From: Phycisphaerales bacterium
GTDB taxonomy: Bacteria; Planctomycetota; Phycisphaerae; Phycisphaerales; SM1A02
Assembly: GCA_013003065.1 (NCBI GenBank)
Contig: JABDLI010000126.1
Coordinates: 1-36,725 of the forward strand
Reading direction: 5' to 3'
Length of the DNA: 36,725 nt
Shown here in pieces: positions 26,915 to 34,847 of this stretch. A model generated the notes under the pieces. It had not been told where the DNA came from. It ran no database searches and saw only the letters and a list, made by a program, of their open reading frames with translations. Positions within the stretch are counted from its first letter, which is position 1, and each line of letters starts with the position of its first letter. A program made the translations under genes and the position numbers.

Positions 26915-26942
26915 TCAAACCTCCGTTGAAGCAATTTATAAT
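26915..26942 (+). promoter_or_regulatory. Promoter of the amine operon with TCAAAC motif
   Basis: A perfect TATAAT at 26937-26942 lies 37 nt before the aminotransferase ATG. The -35 position (about 17 nt upstream) has no good TTGACA; it holds TCAAAC (26915-26920), the same motif that adjoins the divergent promoter at 26853-26858. TCAA and TTGA flank ACCTCCG here (26915-26929). A regulator bound at TCAAAC would cover the -35 region. Confidence 0.5.
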
Positions 26943-26979
26943 CATGGCGGTGCCCAGCGGCACCGGGAGGCGCGGAAAC

Positions 26980-28320
26980 ATGGCCAGCAGCGAATCACTG
27001 CGAACGCGGCGAGCGGCGGTGGTGGCAAAGGCGGTTCCACAGGTCACGACGGCAACCGTCGCCTCTGCCCGCGACGCCATGCTCGTCGATCTCGACGGCC
27101 GCACGGTGATCGACTTTGCCGGCGGCATCGGCGTGATGAACGTCGGTCATGGCAACAAGGCGGTCGTCGCGGCGATCCAGGACCAGGCCGACCGCCTGCT
27201 CCACACATGCATTCACGTCGCGACGTACGAACCCTATGTCGCTCTCTGCGAGAAGCTCGTCGAGCTCTTTCCCCACGGACGAAAGACGAAGGCCCTCTTG
27301 CTCAATTCCGGGGCCGAGGCAGTCGAGAACGCCATCAAGATCGCCCGTCAGGCCACGGCCCGACCAGCGGTGCTGTGCTTCTCGGAGGGCTTCCACGGCC
27401 GCACTCTTCTCTGCGCCTCGCTGACCAGCAAGACGGGCTACAAACGCGGTTGCGGTCCGTTCGCACCGGAGATCTACCGTTTGCCGTTTCCGAGCCACGA
27501 ACGCTTCGGCGACGGGCTGGAGCTGGACGCGTTCGTCCAACGCGAGCTCGACCGGCTGCAGGAGGCATTCACGACAACCGTGTCGGCGCTCGACGTCGCC
27601 GCGATCATCATCGAGGTGATCCAGGGTGAGGGGGGCTTCGTGACTGCCCCGGCGGCGTACCTGCGCGGTCTCCGGAAGATCTGCGACGAGCACGGCATCA
27701 TGCTCATCTTCGACGAAGTGCAGTCGGGATTCTGCCGGACCGGACGTTGGGCCGCGTACCAGCACTTCGATGTTCTCCCCGATCTCTCGACGTGGGCCAA
27801 GTCAATGGGCGGCGGCATGCCGATTTCAGCGGTGCTGGGCCGGGCGGAAGTGGTCGACATGGCGGCGCCCGGCACGCTGGGCGGCACCTTCGGGGGAAAC
27901 CCGGTCTCGTGCGCCGCCGCGCTCGCGACGATCAGCGAGATGGAACGACTGTCGCTCAACGACCGCGCCGAGCATATCGGTCGGCGGATTCGCGAGCGGT
28001 TCGAAGCGTTGCAACGCAAGCTCCCGGCGATCTCCGACGTCCGCGGGCTCGGCGCCATGATGGCGGTTGAGCTGCGGACGCCGAGGGGAGCCCCCGCGAC
28101 GGATCTGGTGCGGGAGGTGGTCAGCGCTTGTGTCGAACGCGGCGTGCTGGTGATCGCGGCCGGACCGTATGCGAACATCCTGCGGATACTCTGTCCCCTC
28201 GTGATCGAAGACGAGCTTCTCGACAAGGGCCTGGACATCGTCGAGGGTGAGCTGGTGCGATGCGCCGCGACAGCTGGCCCGACTCACTCCGCGGCGGCGC
28301 CCACCGGAGCCCGATCATGA
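26980..28320 (+). CDS. gabT: Class III aminotransferase, GABA/putrescine transaminase-like
   Basis: 446 residues from the ATG at 26980, preceded by GGGAGG at 9 nt; this start aligns with that of GabT, and the ATG at 26944 lies within the promoter. Landmarks: DFAGGIGVMNVGH, LLLNSGAEAVENAIKIAR, GFHGRTL (Arg141), IEVIQGEGGF, FDEVQSGFCRTG (Asp245 binds the PLP nitrogen), PLP Lys274 in WAKSMGGGMP, and TFGGNPVSCAAA. It moves the terminal amino group of GABA, 5-aminovalerate or a diamine to 2-oxoglutarate, yielding a semialdehyde; gabD close by would finish the route. GabT, PuuE and putrescine aminotransferase cannot be told apart by eye. First gene of a five-gene operon in which all junctions overlap by 4 nt. 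Confidence 0.92.
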   Translation: MASSESLRTRRAAVVAKAVPQVTTATVASARDAMLVDLDGRTVIDFAGGIGVMNVGHGNKAVVAAIQDQADRLLHTCIHVATYEPYVALCEKLVELFPHGRKTKALLLNSGAEAVENAIKIARQATARPAVLCFSEGFHGRTLLCASLTSKTGYKRGCGPFAPEIYRLPFPSHERFGDGLELDAFVQRELDRLQEAFTTTVSALDVAAIIIEVIQGEGGFVTAPAAYLRGLRKICDEHGIMLIFDEVQSGFCRTGRWAAYQHFDVLPDLSTWAKSMGGGMPISAVLGRAEVVDMAAPGTLGGTFGGNPVSCAAALATISEMERLSLNDRAEHIGRRIRERFEALQRKLPAISDVRGLGAMMAVELRTPRGAPATDLVREVVSACVERGVLVIAAGPYANILRILCPLVIEDELLDKGLDIVEGELVRCAATAGPTHSAAAPTGARS

Positions 28321-29360
28321 TCCCGTTCGCCATCGGCGGTCTTCAGCTCAATCTCTCGGGCCGCCACTCGAATCTCGACCACATATGCGACCGGATCGAG
28401 ATGATGCTGTACCTGTACCCGTGGGTGCAGATGGTGGTCGTGAGTGAGCTCGCGACATTCGGGGGATGGACCGGGCACGCCCAACCGCTGCCCAGTGAAG
28501 CGGAAGAGCGTTACCGCACTCTTGCCCAGCGTCACCAGATCTGGCTGCTGCCGGGCTCGTTCTTCGAGCAGGCGGACGGCAGTGTCTACAACACGGCACC
28601 GGTGATCGATCCCCAGGGGAACGTCATCGCCCGCTACCGCAAGATGTTCCCGTTTCTGCCTTACGAGAGCGGCGTCGAGCCGGGCGCGGAGTTCTGCGTA
28701 TTCGACGTGCCCGGCGTCGGACGCTTTGGCGTGAGCATCTGCTATGACATGTGGTTTCCCGAGACCTCTCGCACACTGGTTTCGATGGGGGCAGAGGTCC
28801 TCCTGCACCCAACGCTCACGGCAAGCATCGACCGCGACGTCGAGTTGGCGATCGCTCGAGCGACCGCCGCCACGAATCAGTGTTTCGTCATCGACATCAA
28901 CGGCGTGGGTGACGGCGGAATCGGGCGGTCGATCATCGTCTCCCCGATGGGCGACGTGCTCTACGAGGCCGGGCACAGCGAAGAGATGCTGCCACTGGAG
29001 ATTGACATCGCCCGCGTTCGCCGGTCGCGTGAGGTCGGCCTCAAGGGACTCGGTCAGCCGCTCAAGAGCTTCCGCGATCGCAAGGTGGAATTCACGGTGT
29101 ACGACCGTACGCCGGAGAGCACCGCCTACCTCGAAACGCTCGGCCCCCTGGCAAAGATGGCGCGAGGCTCCCGCGCGGGCCTGCGCGGACATACGAGCGC
29201 GCCGGGGGCCGATACCCCGGCGCCACCCGGCTCGGGGGACGTGCCCGCGGGCACACCACCGCTCGCGGAAGGAGTGGACACTCCGGACACAAGCGTTGCC
29301 GCCCCGGACACGCCGCCGATGCCACCGCCACCCAACCATCCCAGCGAGGTGCATCCTTGA
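28317..29360 (+). CDS. Carbon-nitrogen hydrolase (nitrilase superfamily amidase)
   Basis: 347 residues; the ATG at 28317 overlaps the gabT-like stop (ATGA) with GGAG 7 nt upstream. The Glu-Lys-Cys triad is complete: Glu44 (VVSELATF), Lys109 (ARYRKMFPF) and Cys142 (VSICYDMWFPE). The family hydrolyses C-N bonds in amides, carbamoyl amines or nitriles; N-carbamoylputrescine amidase and guanidinobutyramidase are relevant members because either would feed putrescine/GABA to the first gene, but the residues seen do not select a substrate. From about residue 285 the protein has a 60-residue Ala/Pro/Thr/Gly tail not found in the family, probably disordered. Cytoplasmic. Confidence 0.9.
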   Translation: MIPFAIGGLQLNLSGRHSNLDHICDRIEMMLYLYPWVQMVVVSELATFGGWTGHAQPLPSEAEERYRTLAQRHQIWLLPGSFFEQADGSVYNTAPVIDPQGNVIARYRKMFPFLPYESGVEPGAEFCVFDVPGVGRFGVSICYDMWFPETSRTLVSMGAEVLLHPTLTASIDRDVELAIARATAATNQCFVIDINGVGDGGIGRSIIVSPMGDVLYEAGHSEEMLPLEIDIARVRRSREVGLKGLGQPLKSFRDRKVEFTVYDRTPESTAYLETLGPLAKMARGSRAGLRGHTSAPGADTPAPPGSGDVPAGTPPLAEGVDTPDTSVAAPDTPPMPPPPNHPSEVHP

Positions 29361-32113
29361 GCCGAAACCCAGGTGATTCGGACACGCGTCAGCATCAACG
29401 CGTCCGGCAGTACAACGCGTCGCAGCTCCGGATGGACACGTGGAACGAGCTGCAGGTCAACTGTTCCTGGCTGAGCGAGACTCATCAGCGCGACCACGAG
29501 GAGCCATGCGCGCTCGTCGCCGAAGGGCTCGAGACGCTGCGGTCGCTCGAGCAGTACTGGGCATTCCCCGGCCGTGAGCAGATGGAGGACATCACGCGGC
29601 TGTTCGAACGCCGCGACTACGATGCGCTGGCTCGCACTGTCCGGGACACGGTCAGGCTGCTCATCGGCGACGCGTACCGGTCGCACGAAGCACGCAAGCG
29701 GGACCGGAGCTCCGAGACGAGACCGGGCCAACGGGCGGATTCCCGAGAGCGACGGGCTTCGGAGCAATCGCGGGTCCAGCGCCCCTACTTCGAGGTGCTC
29801 GTCGTCGACTCGATCGGCCCCGACGAAGAGGCGGAGCTGCGCGAGAGCCTTCAGGACGCGCGACGCGAGGAGGACGAGTTCACCTATGACATCGTGACCG
29901 CCCCCAGCTTTGAAGACGCGATCATCGCCGTCCTCTTCAACCGCACGATCCAGACGTGCGTCCTCCGTTACCAATACGCGTTCCGGACGAAGAACCCGCA
30001 CCCGATCTTCCGACGTTACTTGGACATGATCGACGCGGAGCAACCGGAACAGTGCTACGGCCTCCGGCGAAGCCTGACGCTCGGCCGGATCATCAAGAAG
30101 CTCAGGCCCGAAGTCGATCTCTTCCTCGTGACCGACACGCCGCTCGATGAGGTGGCTGGCAGTCTCGGCCGCTGTTTCCGCCGCGCTTTCTACCGGCTCG
30201 AACAGTACCTGGAGCTGCATCTCAGCATCCTCAAGGGAATTCAGACGCGCTGGGACGCCCCGTTCTTCGACGCCCTGCGTCGATACAGCGCGAAGCCAAC
30301 CGGCGTCTTCCATGCGTTGCCCATCGCCCGGGGCAAATCGATGACGAACTCGCACTGGGCGCGTGATCTGCTCGATTTCTACGGACCCAACATCTTCCTC
30401 GCCGAGACGAGCTCGACCGGCGGTGGTCTCGACTCTTTGCTGCAGCCCCGCGGGCCGATCAAGCGAGCCCAGCAGGCCGCCGCTCGCGCGTTCGGTGCGC
30501 GGCACACGTTTTTCGTGACGAACGGCACGTCAACCGCCAACAAGGTGGTCGTCCAGGCGCTCGTGCAGCCCGGCGACATCGTGCTGGTCGATCGCGACTG
30601 CCACAAGTCTCACCACTATGCGCTGATGCTTGCGGGCGCCTTCCCCGTCTACCTCGACTCGTATCCGCTGACCGAGTATTCGATGTACGGCGCCGTTCCG
30701 CTGGAGGAAATCCTCACGCGTCTCCGCGAGCTCAAGGCCGCCGGGAAACTGGATCGGGTGCGGATGCTCCTCCTCACCAACTGCACGTTCGACGGAGTCA
30801 CGTACGACCCCGAACGGGTAATGCGTGAGGTGCTCGCCATCAAGCCGGACATGATCTTCCTGTGGGACGAGGCGTGGTTTGCCTTTGCGAGCTTCAGCCC
30901 GACGCTCCGGCGGCGGACCGCGATGGCAGCGGCCGCCGAGCTCCGCACCAAGCTGCGGAGCGACGAGTATCGAACGCGGTACGCGGACCGCGGCGAGCAG
31001 TCGATGCCCGACCCGGACCTCACGCGGATCCGTGTGTATGCAACGCACTCCACCCACAAGACGTTGACCGCGCTGAGGCAAGGATCGATGATCCATGTGT
31101 ACGACGAAGACTTCGAGCAGAAAGCGGCGGAGGCCTTCCACGAAGCGTACATGACGCACACCTCGACTTCGCCCAACTACCAGATCATCGCCTCACTCGA
31201 CGTCGGGCGTCGGCAGGTCGAGCTCGAAGGCTACGAGCTTGTCCACCGGAGCATCGGGCTCGCCATGATCCTGCGCGAGCGTATCAACGAGCACCCGTTG
31301 ATTCGAAAGTACTTTTCCGTCCTTCGCCCCGCCGACATGATCCCGCCGAACTTCCGTCCTTCGGGCTTGGAGGCGTACTACGACCCCGACCGCGGCTGGG
31401 AGCGAATGGAGGATGGCTGGCGGACCGACGAATTCACGCTCGACCCCACGCGCGTCACGATCCAGGTCGGAGCGACCGGCATGGACGGCGACACGTTCCG
31501 CAATTTGCTCATCAACGAGTACGACATCCAGATCAACAAGACGTCGCGCAACACCGCGTTGTTCATGACGAACATCGGCACCGCGCGTGGTGACATCGCC
31601 TATCTGGTCGAAGTACTCGCGAAGGTCGCGCAAGAGCTCGACGATCGCCTGTCGATGGAGAGCACCGTCGGCATTGCTCACCACGAAGCACGCGTGGCTT
31701 CGCTCACCGAGAATCAACCCCCGCTGCCCAACTTCAGTGCCTTTCACCCGGCGTTCCGCCCGGATGACGGCACCCCGGAAGGAGATCTGCGGAAAGCATT
31801 CTTCCTCGCCTACGACGACTCCCGCTGCGAGTTCCTTCCCCTCGACGGCTCGGTTTCGGCGGCGCTCGATGCGGGGCGGGAAGTCGTCTCGGCCGCGTTC
31901 GTCACGCCGTATCCGCCCGGGTTCCCCGTCCTGGTGCCGGGGCAGGTGATGAGCCGCGCGATTCTGGACTACTTGCACGCCGTCGATGTCAAGGAGATCC
32001 ACGGGTACGACCCACAGTATGGCCTTCGCATCTTCACCGAAGCGGCGCTGGCCGAGACGCTCGCCGCACCCTCGCTCGCCCTGTCCTACGCCCACGAGGA
32101 GAAGACGCCGTGA
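29357..32113 (+). CDS. Large Orn/Lys/Arg-type PLP decarboxylase
   Basis: 918 residues; start is TTG at 29357 (TTGA overlap with the previous stop) with GAGGT 6 nt upstream. Residues 1-145 are charged and unfamiliar (a low-complexity Arg/Glu/Ser stretch at 108-140). Residues about 145-265 look like the flavodoxin/receiver-like wing domain of inducible decarboxylases. The fold-I PLP domain (about 315-690) has SSTGGGLDSLL, FFVTNGTSTANK, DRDCHKSHH (His416 stacks on PLP), LWDEAW (Asp504) and PLP Lys568 in THSTHKTLTALRQGS. A C-terminal domain follows with PYPPGFPVLVPG, typical of these decarboxylases. AdiA and LdcI have about 715-755 residues, so this one is distinctly longer. The substrate may be arginine, ornithine or lysine, or a modified form. 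Confidence 0.9.
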   Translation: MSRNPGDSDTRQHQRVRQYNASQLRMDTWNELQVNCSWLSETHQRDHEEPCALVAEGLETLRSLEQYWAFPGREQMEDITRLFERRDYDALARTVRDTVRLLIGDAYRSHEARKRDRSSETRPGQRADSRERRASEQSRVQRPYFEVLVVDSIGPDEEAELRESLQDARREEDEFTYDIVTAPSFEDAIIAVLFNRTIQTCVLRYQYAFRTKNPHPIFRRYLDMIDAEQPEQCYGLRRSLTLGRIIKKLRPEVDLFLVTDTPLDEVAGSLGRCFRRAFYRLEQYLELHLSILKGIQTRWDAPFFDALRRYSAKPTGVFHALPIARGKSMTNSHWARDLLDFYGPNIFLAETSSTGGGLDSLLQPRGPIKRAQQAAARAFGARHTFFVTNGTSTANKVVVQALVQPGDIVLVDRDCHKSHHYALMLAGAFPVYLDSYPLTEYSMYGAVPLEEILTRLRELKAAGKLDRVRMLLLTNCTFDGVTYDPERVMREVLAIKPDMIFLWDEAWFAFASFSPTLRRRTAMAAAAELRTKLRSDEYRTRYADRGEQSMPDPDLTRIRVYATHSTHKTLTALRQGSMIHVYDEDFEQKAAEAFHEAYMTHTSTSPNYQIIASLDVGRRQVELEGYELVHRSIGLAMILRERINEHPLIRKYFSVLRPADMIPPNFRPSGLEAYYDPDRGWERMEDGWRTDEFTLDPTRVTIQVGATGMDGDTFRNLLINEYDIQINKTSRNTALFMTNIGTARGDIAYLVEVLAKVAQELDDRLSMESTVGIAHHEARVASLTENQPPLPNFSAFHPAFRPDDGTPEGDLRKAFFLAYDDSRCEFLPLDGSVSAALDAGREVVSAAFVTPYPPGFPVLVPGQVMSRAILDYLHAVDVKEIHGYDPQYGLRIFTEAALAETLAAPSLALSYAHEEKTP

Positions 32114-33669
32114 CCCGAGCCCCATCGAAAGTGATCATGAAGAGCGGACGCAGCATCGCGACGACTGGCGGGGGCCCCGGCCGCCCGCTGGCTTCAGATC
32201 AGGCGACCACGGTCCGCCCGCACGGGCCCCTCCGTGGTCTCTCGGACATCCGCCGATTCTTCTATCGCAACGAAACGCCGATCTACTTCATCAGCGCGAC
32301 GAACTTCAACCTGCTGGGAATGGACGAGTGGATCAGGCACTTCACGTTCATCAATCACATCGACTGCTTCGACGGGCAGCACCCGAACGTGGTGGTTCCC
32401 AAGGAAGCCGCGCACGAGCCCTTCACCTCGATCGAGGACATCAACAACTACCTCCTCTCGCACAAGGAGGTCGTGGACTTCGTGCGGACCCGGGGCCCGG
32501 GCAAGGCGGTGTTCCTGATGTTCGACGCGGAGACGGAGCGGCTGTGCTCGGACATCGGCCTGGAGGTTGCCTTCCCGCCCGCGTCGCTCCGCCAGCAGGT
32601 CGACGACAAGATGGAAACGACCCGCATCGGCAACCGCGCCGGCGTGCCGTCGGTGCCCAATGCCCTGGGTCGAGTGGACAGCTACGACGGCCTTCGACGC
32701 CTCGCCCGTGAGCTTGGCGAGGATCTCGTGGTTCAAACCGCGTTCGGCGACTCGGGACACACCACGTTCTTCATCAGCAACGAAGCCGACTGGAAGAAGT
32801 ACGCGGAGGAGATTACCAACGCGCCCGAGGTGAAGGTCATGAAACGCATCCGCTGCCGGGGATCCGCCCTCGAAGCGTGCGTCACCCGGCACGGGACGAT
32901 CGTCGGCCCGCTCATGACCGAACTGGTCGGCTTCCCCGAGCTCACTCCGTACCGCGGCGGGTGGTGTGGCAACGAGGTCTTCGGCGACACGTTCACCCGC
33001 GAGATCCGCGATTCGGCCCGCCGCTCGGCGTTCGCCTTCGGTGAAGAGCTGAAGAAGATGGGGTACCGCGGCTACTTCGAGCTCGATTTCCTCACCGACC
33101 TCGACAACAACGAGGTCTATCTCGGCGAGTGCAATCCGCGGATCACCGGCGCGAGCTCGATGACGAATCTCGCATCGTTCTGCCATGCGGACGCACCGCT
33201 GTTCCTGTTCCACCTGCTGGAGTGGATGGATGTCGACTTCGACCTCGATGTCGAGGGGCTCAACGCCCGGTGGGCCGACCCGGCGAACATCGACACCTGG
33301 AGTCAGCTCGTCATCAAGCACACCGACGACGCCGTCGACCGGATCGAATCGGCCCCGCCGTCCGGTATCTGGGAGCTGGCCGACGATGGCTCGATCTCCT
33401 ATGTGCGGATGCAGACGCATCGACGCACCGTTCAGTTCGAGAACCGTGCGTTCTATCTGCGGATCGCCGGCAACGGTGACTACCGGTACGAGGGCGCGGA
33501 TCTTGGAATCCTCGTCAGCCCCGGGCGGTTCATGGACGACGACTTCCGACTGGACGACCGCGCGAAGGCCTGGATCGCCGGCATCCGGGGGCAGTACCGA
33601 GGCGCCCCGCCGGTGGGCGCGAGCTCGGCACCGGACCCGGCGGAGGTGGGTGGCTTCAAGCTCCTATGA
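32110..33669 (+). CDS. ATP-grasp carboxylate-amine ligase, specificity unknown
   Basis: 519 residues; GTG at 32110 overlaps the previous stop (GTGA), with GAGGAG 8 nt upstream. An N-terminal domain (about 40-160) is followed by an ATP-grasp fold (about 160-360): Lys167 region (DDKMETTRIGNRAGVPS), VVQTAFGDSGHTTFFI, VMKRIRCRGSALEAC, then metal-binding FELDFLTD (Glu324, Asp326) and YLGECNPRITGASS (Glu340, Asn342, Arg344). Such enzymes activate a carboxylate as acyl phosphate and join it to an amine, or carboxylate a substrate. The Arg-Ile-Thr-Gly motif is like biotin carboxylase/carbamoyl-phosphate synthase relatives, but no biotin protein is encoded here, so amide ligation is more likely (inference). 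The C-terminal 150 residues are not recognised. Confidence 0.88.
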   Translation: MTRAPSKVIMKSGRSIATTGGGPGRPLASDQATTVRPHGPLRGLSDIRRFFYRNETPIYFISATNFNLLGMDEWIRHFTFINHIDCFDGQHPNVVVPKEAAHEPFTSIEDINNYLLSHKEVVDFVRTRGPGKAVFLMFDAETERLCSDIGLEVAFPPASLRQQVDDKMETTRIGNRAGVPSVPNALGRVDSYDGLRRLARELGEDLVVQTAFGDSGHTTFFISNEADWKKYAEEITNAPEVKVMKRIRCRGSALEACVTRHGTIVGPLMTELVGFPELTPYRGGWCGNEVFGDTFTREIRDSARRSAFAFGEELKKMGYRGYFELDFLTDLDNNEVYLGECNPRITGASSMTNLASFCHADAPLFLFHLLEWMDVDFDLDVEGLNARWADPANIDTWSQLVIKHTDDAVDRIESAPPSGIWELADDGSISYVRMQTHRRTVQFENRAFYLRIAGNGDYRYEGADLGILVSPGRFMDDDFRLDDRAKAWIAGIRGQYRGAPPVGASSAPDPAEVGGFKLL

Positions 33670-34667
33670 CCACGCAGGATCTCGCCCTCGACTTCCACGC
33701 TGCGGACGAGCTGGAGCCGGGGCCGACGTGGCAGTCGTGGTTCGACGAGTTCTGGCCCGCCTACCGTCGCTGGTTCGAGCGAGCGACAACGTCGTCGCGT
33801 CCCCGCTACGCCGAGTGTCTGCGCGCCCTTCGCACGCACATGCCGGAGTTCGTGCCCGTCTACGAGCGTCTCACCGAGCTGGCCGGCGGGGGCGACACCG
33901 CGGCGCGATTCCTGAGCCTTTACCGGCCACCACCATTCCTCTCGGGATGCTCGCAGGCGGTGTTCACGGGTGGTCCGACGGCCCTCGTACGGAACTACGA
34001 CTACGCGCCGCGACTGTGCGACGGCATCGTTCTGCGCAGCGCATGGTGCGGCGTGCGCACGATCGCGACGACCGATTGTCTGATCGGCGCCCTCGACGGT
34101 CTCAACGAGCATGGCCTTGCGGTGGCCCTCGCCTTCGGGGGACGCCGTAGCGTTGGCGACGGCTTCGGAATCCCGATCGTTGTGCGGTACGTGCTGGAGA
34201 CGTGTGCCGATGTGCCGTCGGCCGTGGCCGCACTCACACGGATTCCCGTGCACATGGCCTACAACGTGACGCTGGCCGATCGAGACGGACGCCAGGCCAG
34301 CGTGTTCGTGGGACCCGATCGACCCGCCCGCGCGCAGCCGATCGGAATGTGCACGAATCACCAAGAGGACGTCGTGTGGCCGGAGCACGCAGCCCGAACC
34401 CACACGGTCGAGCGGGAGGAATTCTTGCGGTCCTGTCTGGCCGACTCCACGCTGACGCTTCCCGATCTCGTCGACCGTTTCCTGACCCCCCCGCTCTTTC
34501 GACGTGACTACGCACGGGGATCGGGGACCCTCTATACGCTGGTGCTGTATCCGGCCGACGGTGTCGCGGAATACCGCTGGCCGGACCATGGGTGGCGACT
34601 CTCGTTCGAGCGGTTCCCCCAGCGGGGATACGTCGCTCACTATCGGGAGACGAGAGCGCTGCGGTGA
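33666..34667 (+). CDS. C45-type Ntn hydrolase (acyl-CoA:6-APA acyltransferase family)
   Basis: 333 residues; ATG at 33666 overlaps the ATP-grasp stop (ATGA). Residues 1-90 would be the propeptide. The expected self-cleavage site is Gly94-Cys95 in FLSGCSQAVF, leaving Cys95 as N-terminal nucleophile, followed by the family's RNYDY (G-x-N-x-D-like) motif. Later landmarks are ALDGLNEHGLAVALAF (like the GlnNE-GLA block), AYNVTLADRDG and CTNHQ. Members cleave or form amide bonds (isopenicillin acyltransferase and bile-salt-hydrolase-like amidases). As the last gene of the operon after an amide-forming ATP-grasp enzyme, it may release the product from an amide intermediate (inference). No signal peptide, so cytoplasmic. 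Confidence 0.88.
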   Translation: MTTQDLALDFHAADELEPGPTWQSWFDEFWPAYRRWFERATTSSRPRYAECLRALRTHMPEFVPVYERLTELAGGGDTAARFLSLYRPPPFLSGCSQAVFTGGPTALVRNYDYAPRLCDGIVLRSAWCGVRTIATTDCLIGALDGLNEHGLAVALAFGGRRSVGDGFGIPIVVRYVLETCADVPSAVAALTRIPVHMAYNVTLADRDGRQASVFVGPDRPARAQPIGMCTNHQEDVVWPEHAARTHTVEREEFLRSCLADSTLTLPDLVDRFLTPPLFRRDYARGSGTLYTLVLYPADGVAEYRWPDHGWRLSFERFPQRGYVAHYRETRALR

Positions 34668-34708
34668 GACGCACGCACGCGCGCACGCATTCCGTGCCCG
34701 CGTGCATT

Positions 34709-34842
34709 CCCGTGTCCGCGTCCGGGTCCGTGTCCGGGTCCGTGTCCGCGTCCGCGTCCGCGCCCGTGTCCGCGTCCGGGTCCGGGTCCGGGTCCCGGTC
34801 CGCGTCCGGGTCCGTGTCCGCGTCCGGGTCCGGGTCCGCGTT
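34709..34842. repeat. GTCCGN hexanucleotide array, about 22 units
   Basis: Plus-strand units are GTGTCC, GCGTCC and GGGTCC with occasional GCGCCC or CGGTCC. The second base varies among T, C and G, and the frame is unbroken across about 130 nt. It lies between the convergent 3' ends of the C45 gene (stop 34667) and the symporter gene (stop 34848) and ends 5 nt from the latter's stop. Before it, GCACG/CGTGC (34683-34697) is a weak hairpin. Six-frame readings give only Val-Arg or Ser-Val runs, so it is not coding. Confidence 0.9.
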
Positions 34843-34847
34843 CGCCG

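Noticed and set aside
34709-34842. CRISPR-like appearance of the repeat arrays (also 36401-36725)
   Set aside because: The unit is 6 nt with no spacers, and no cas gene is near.
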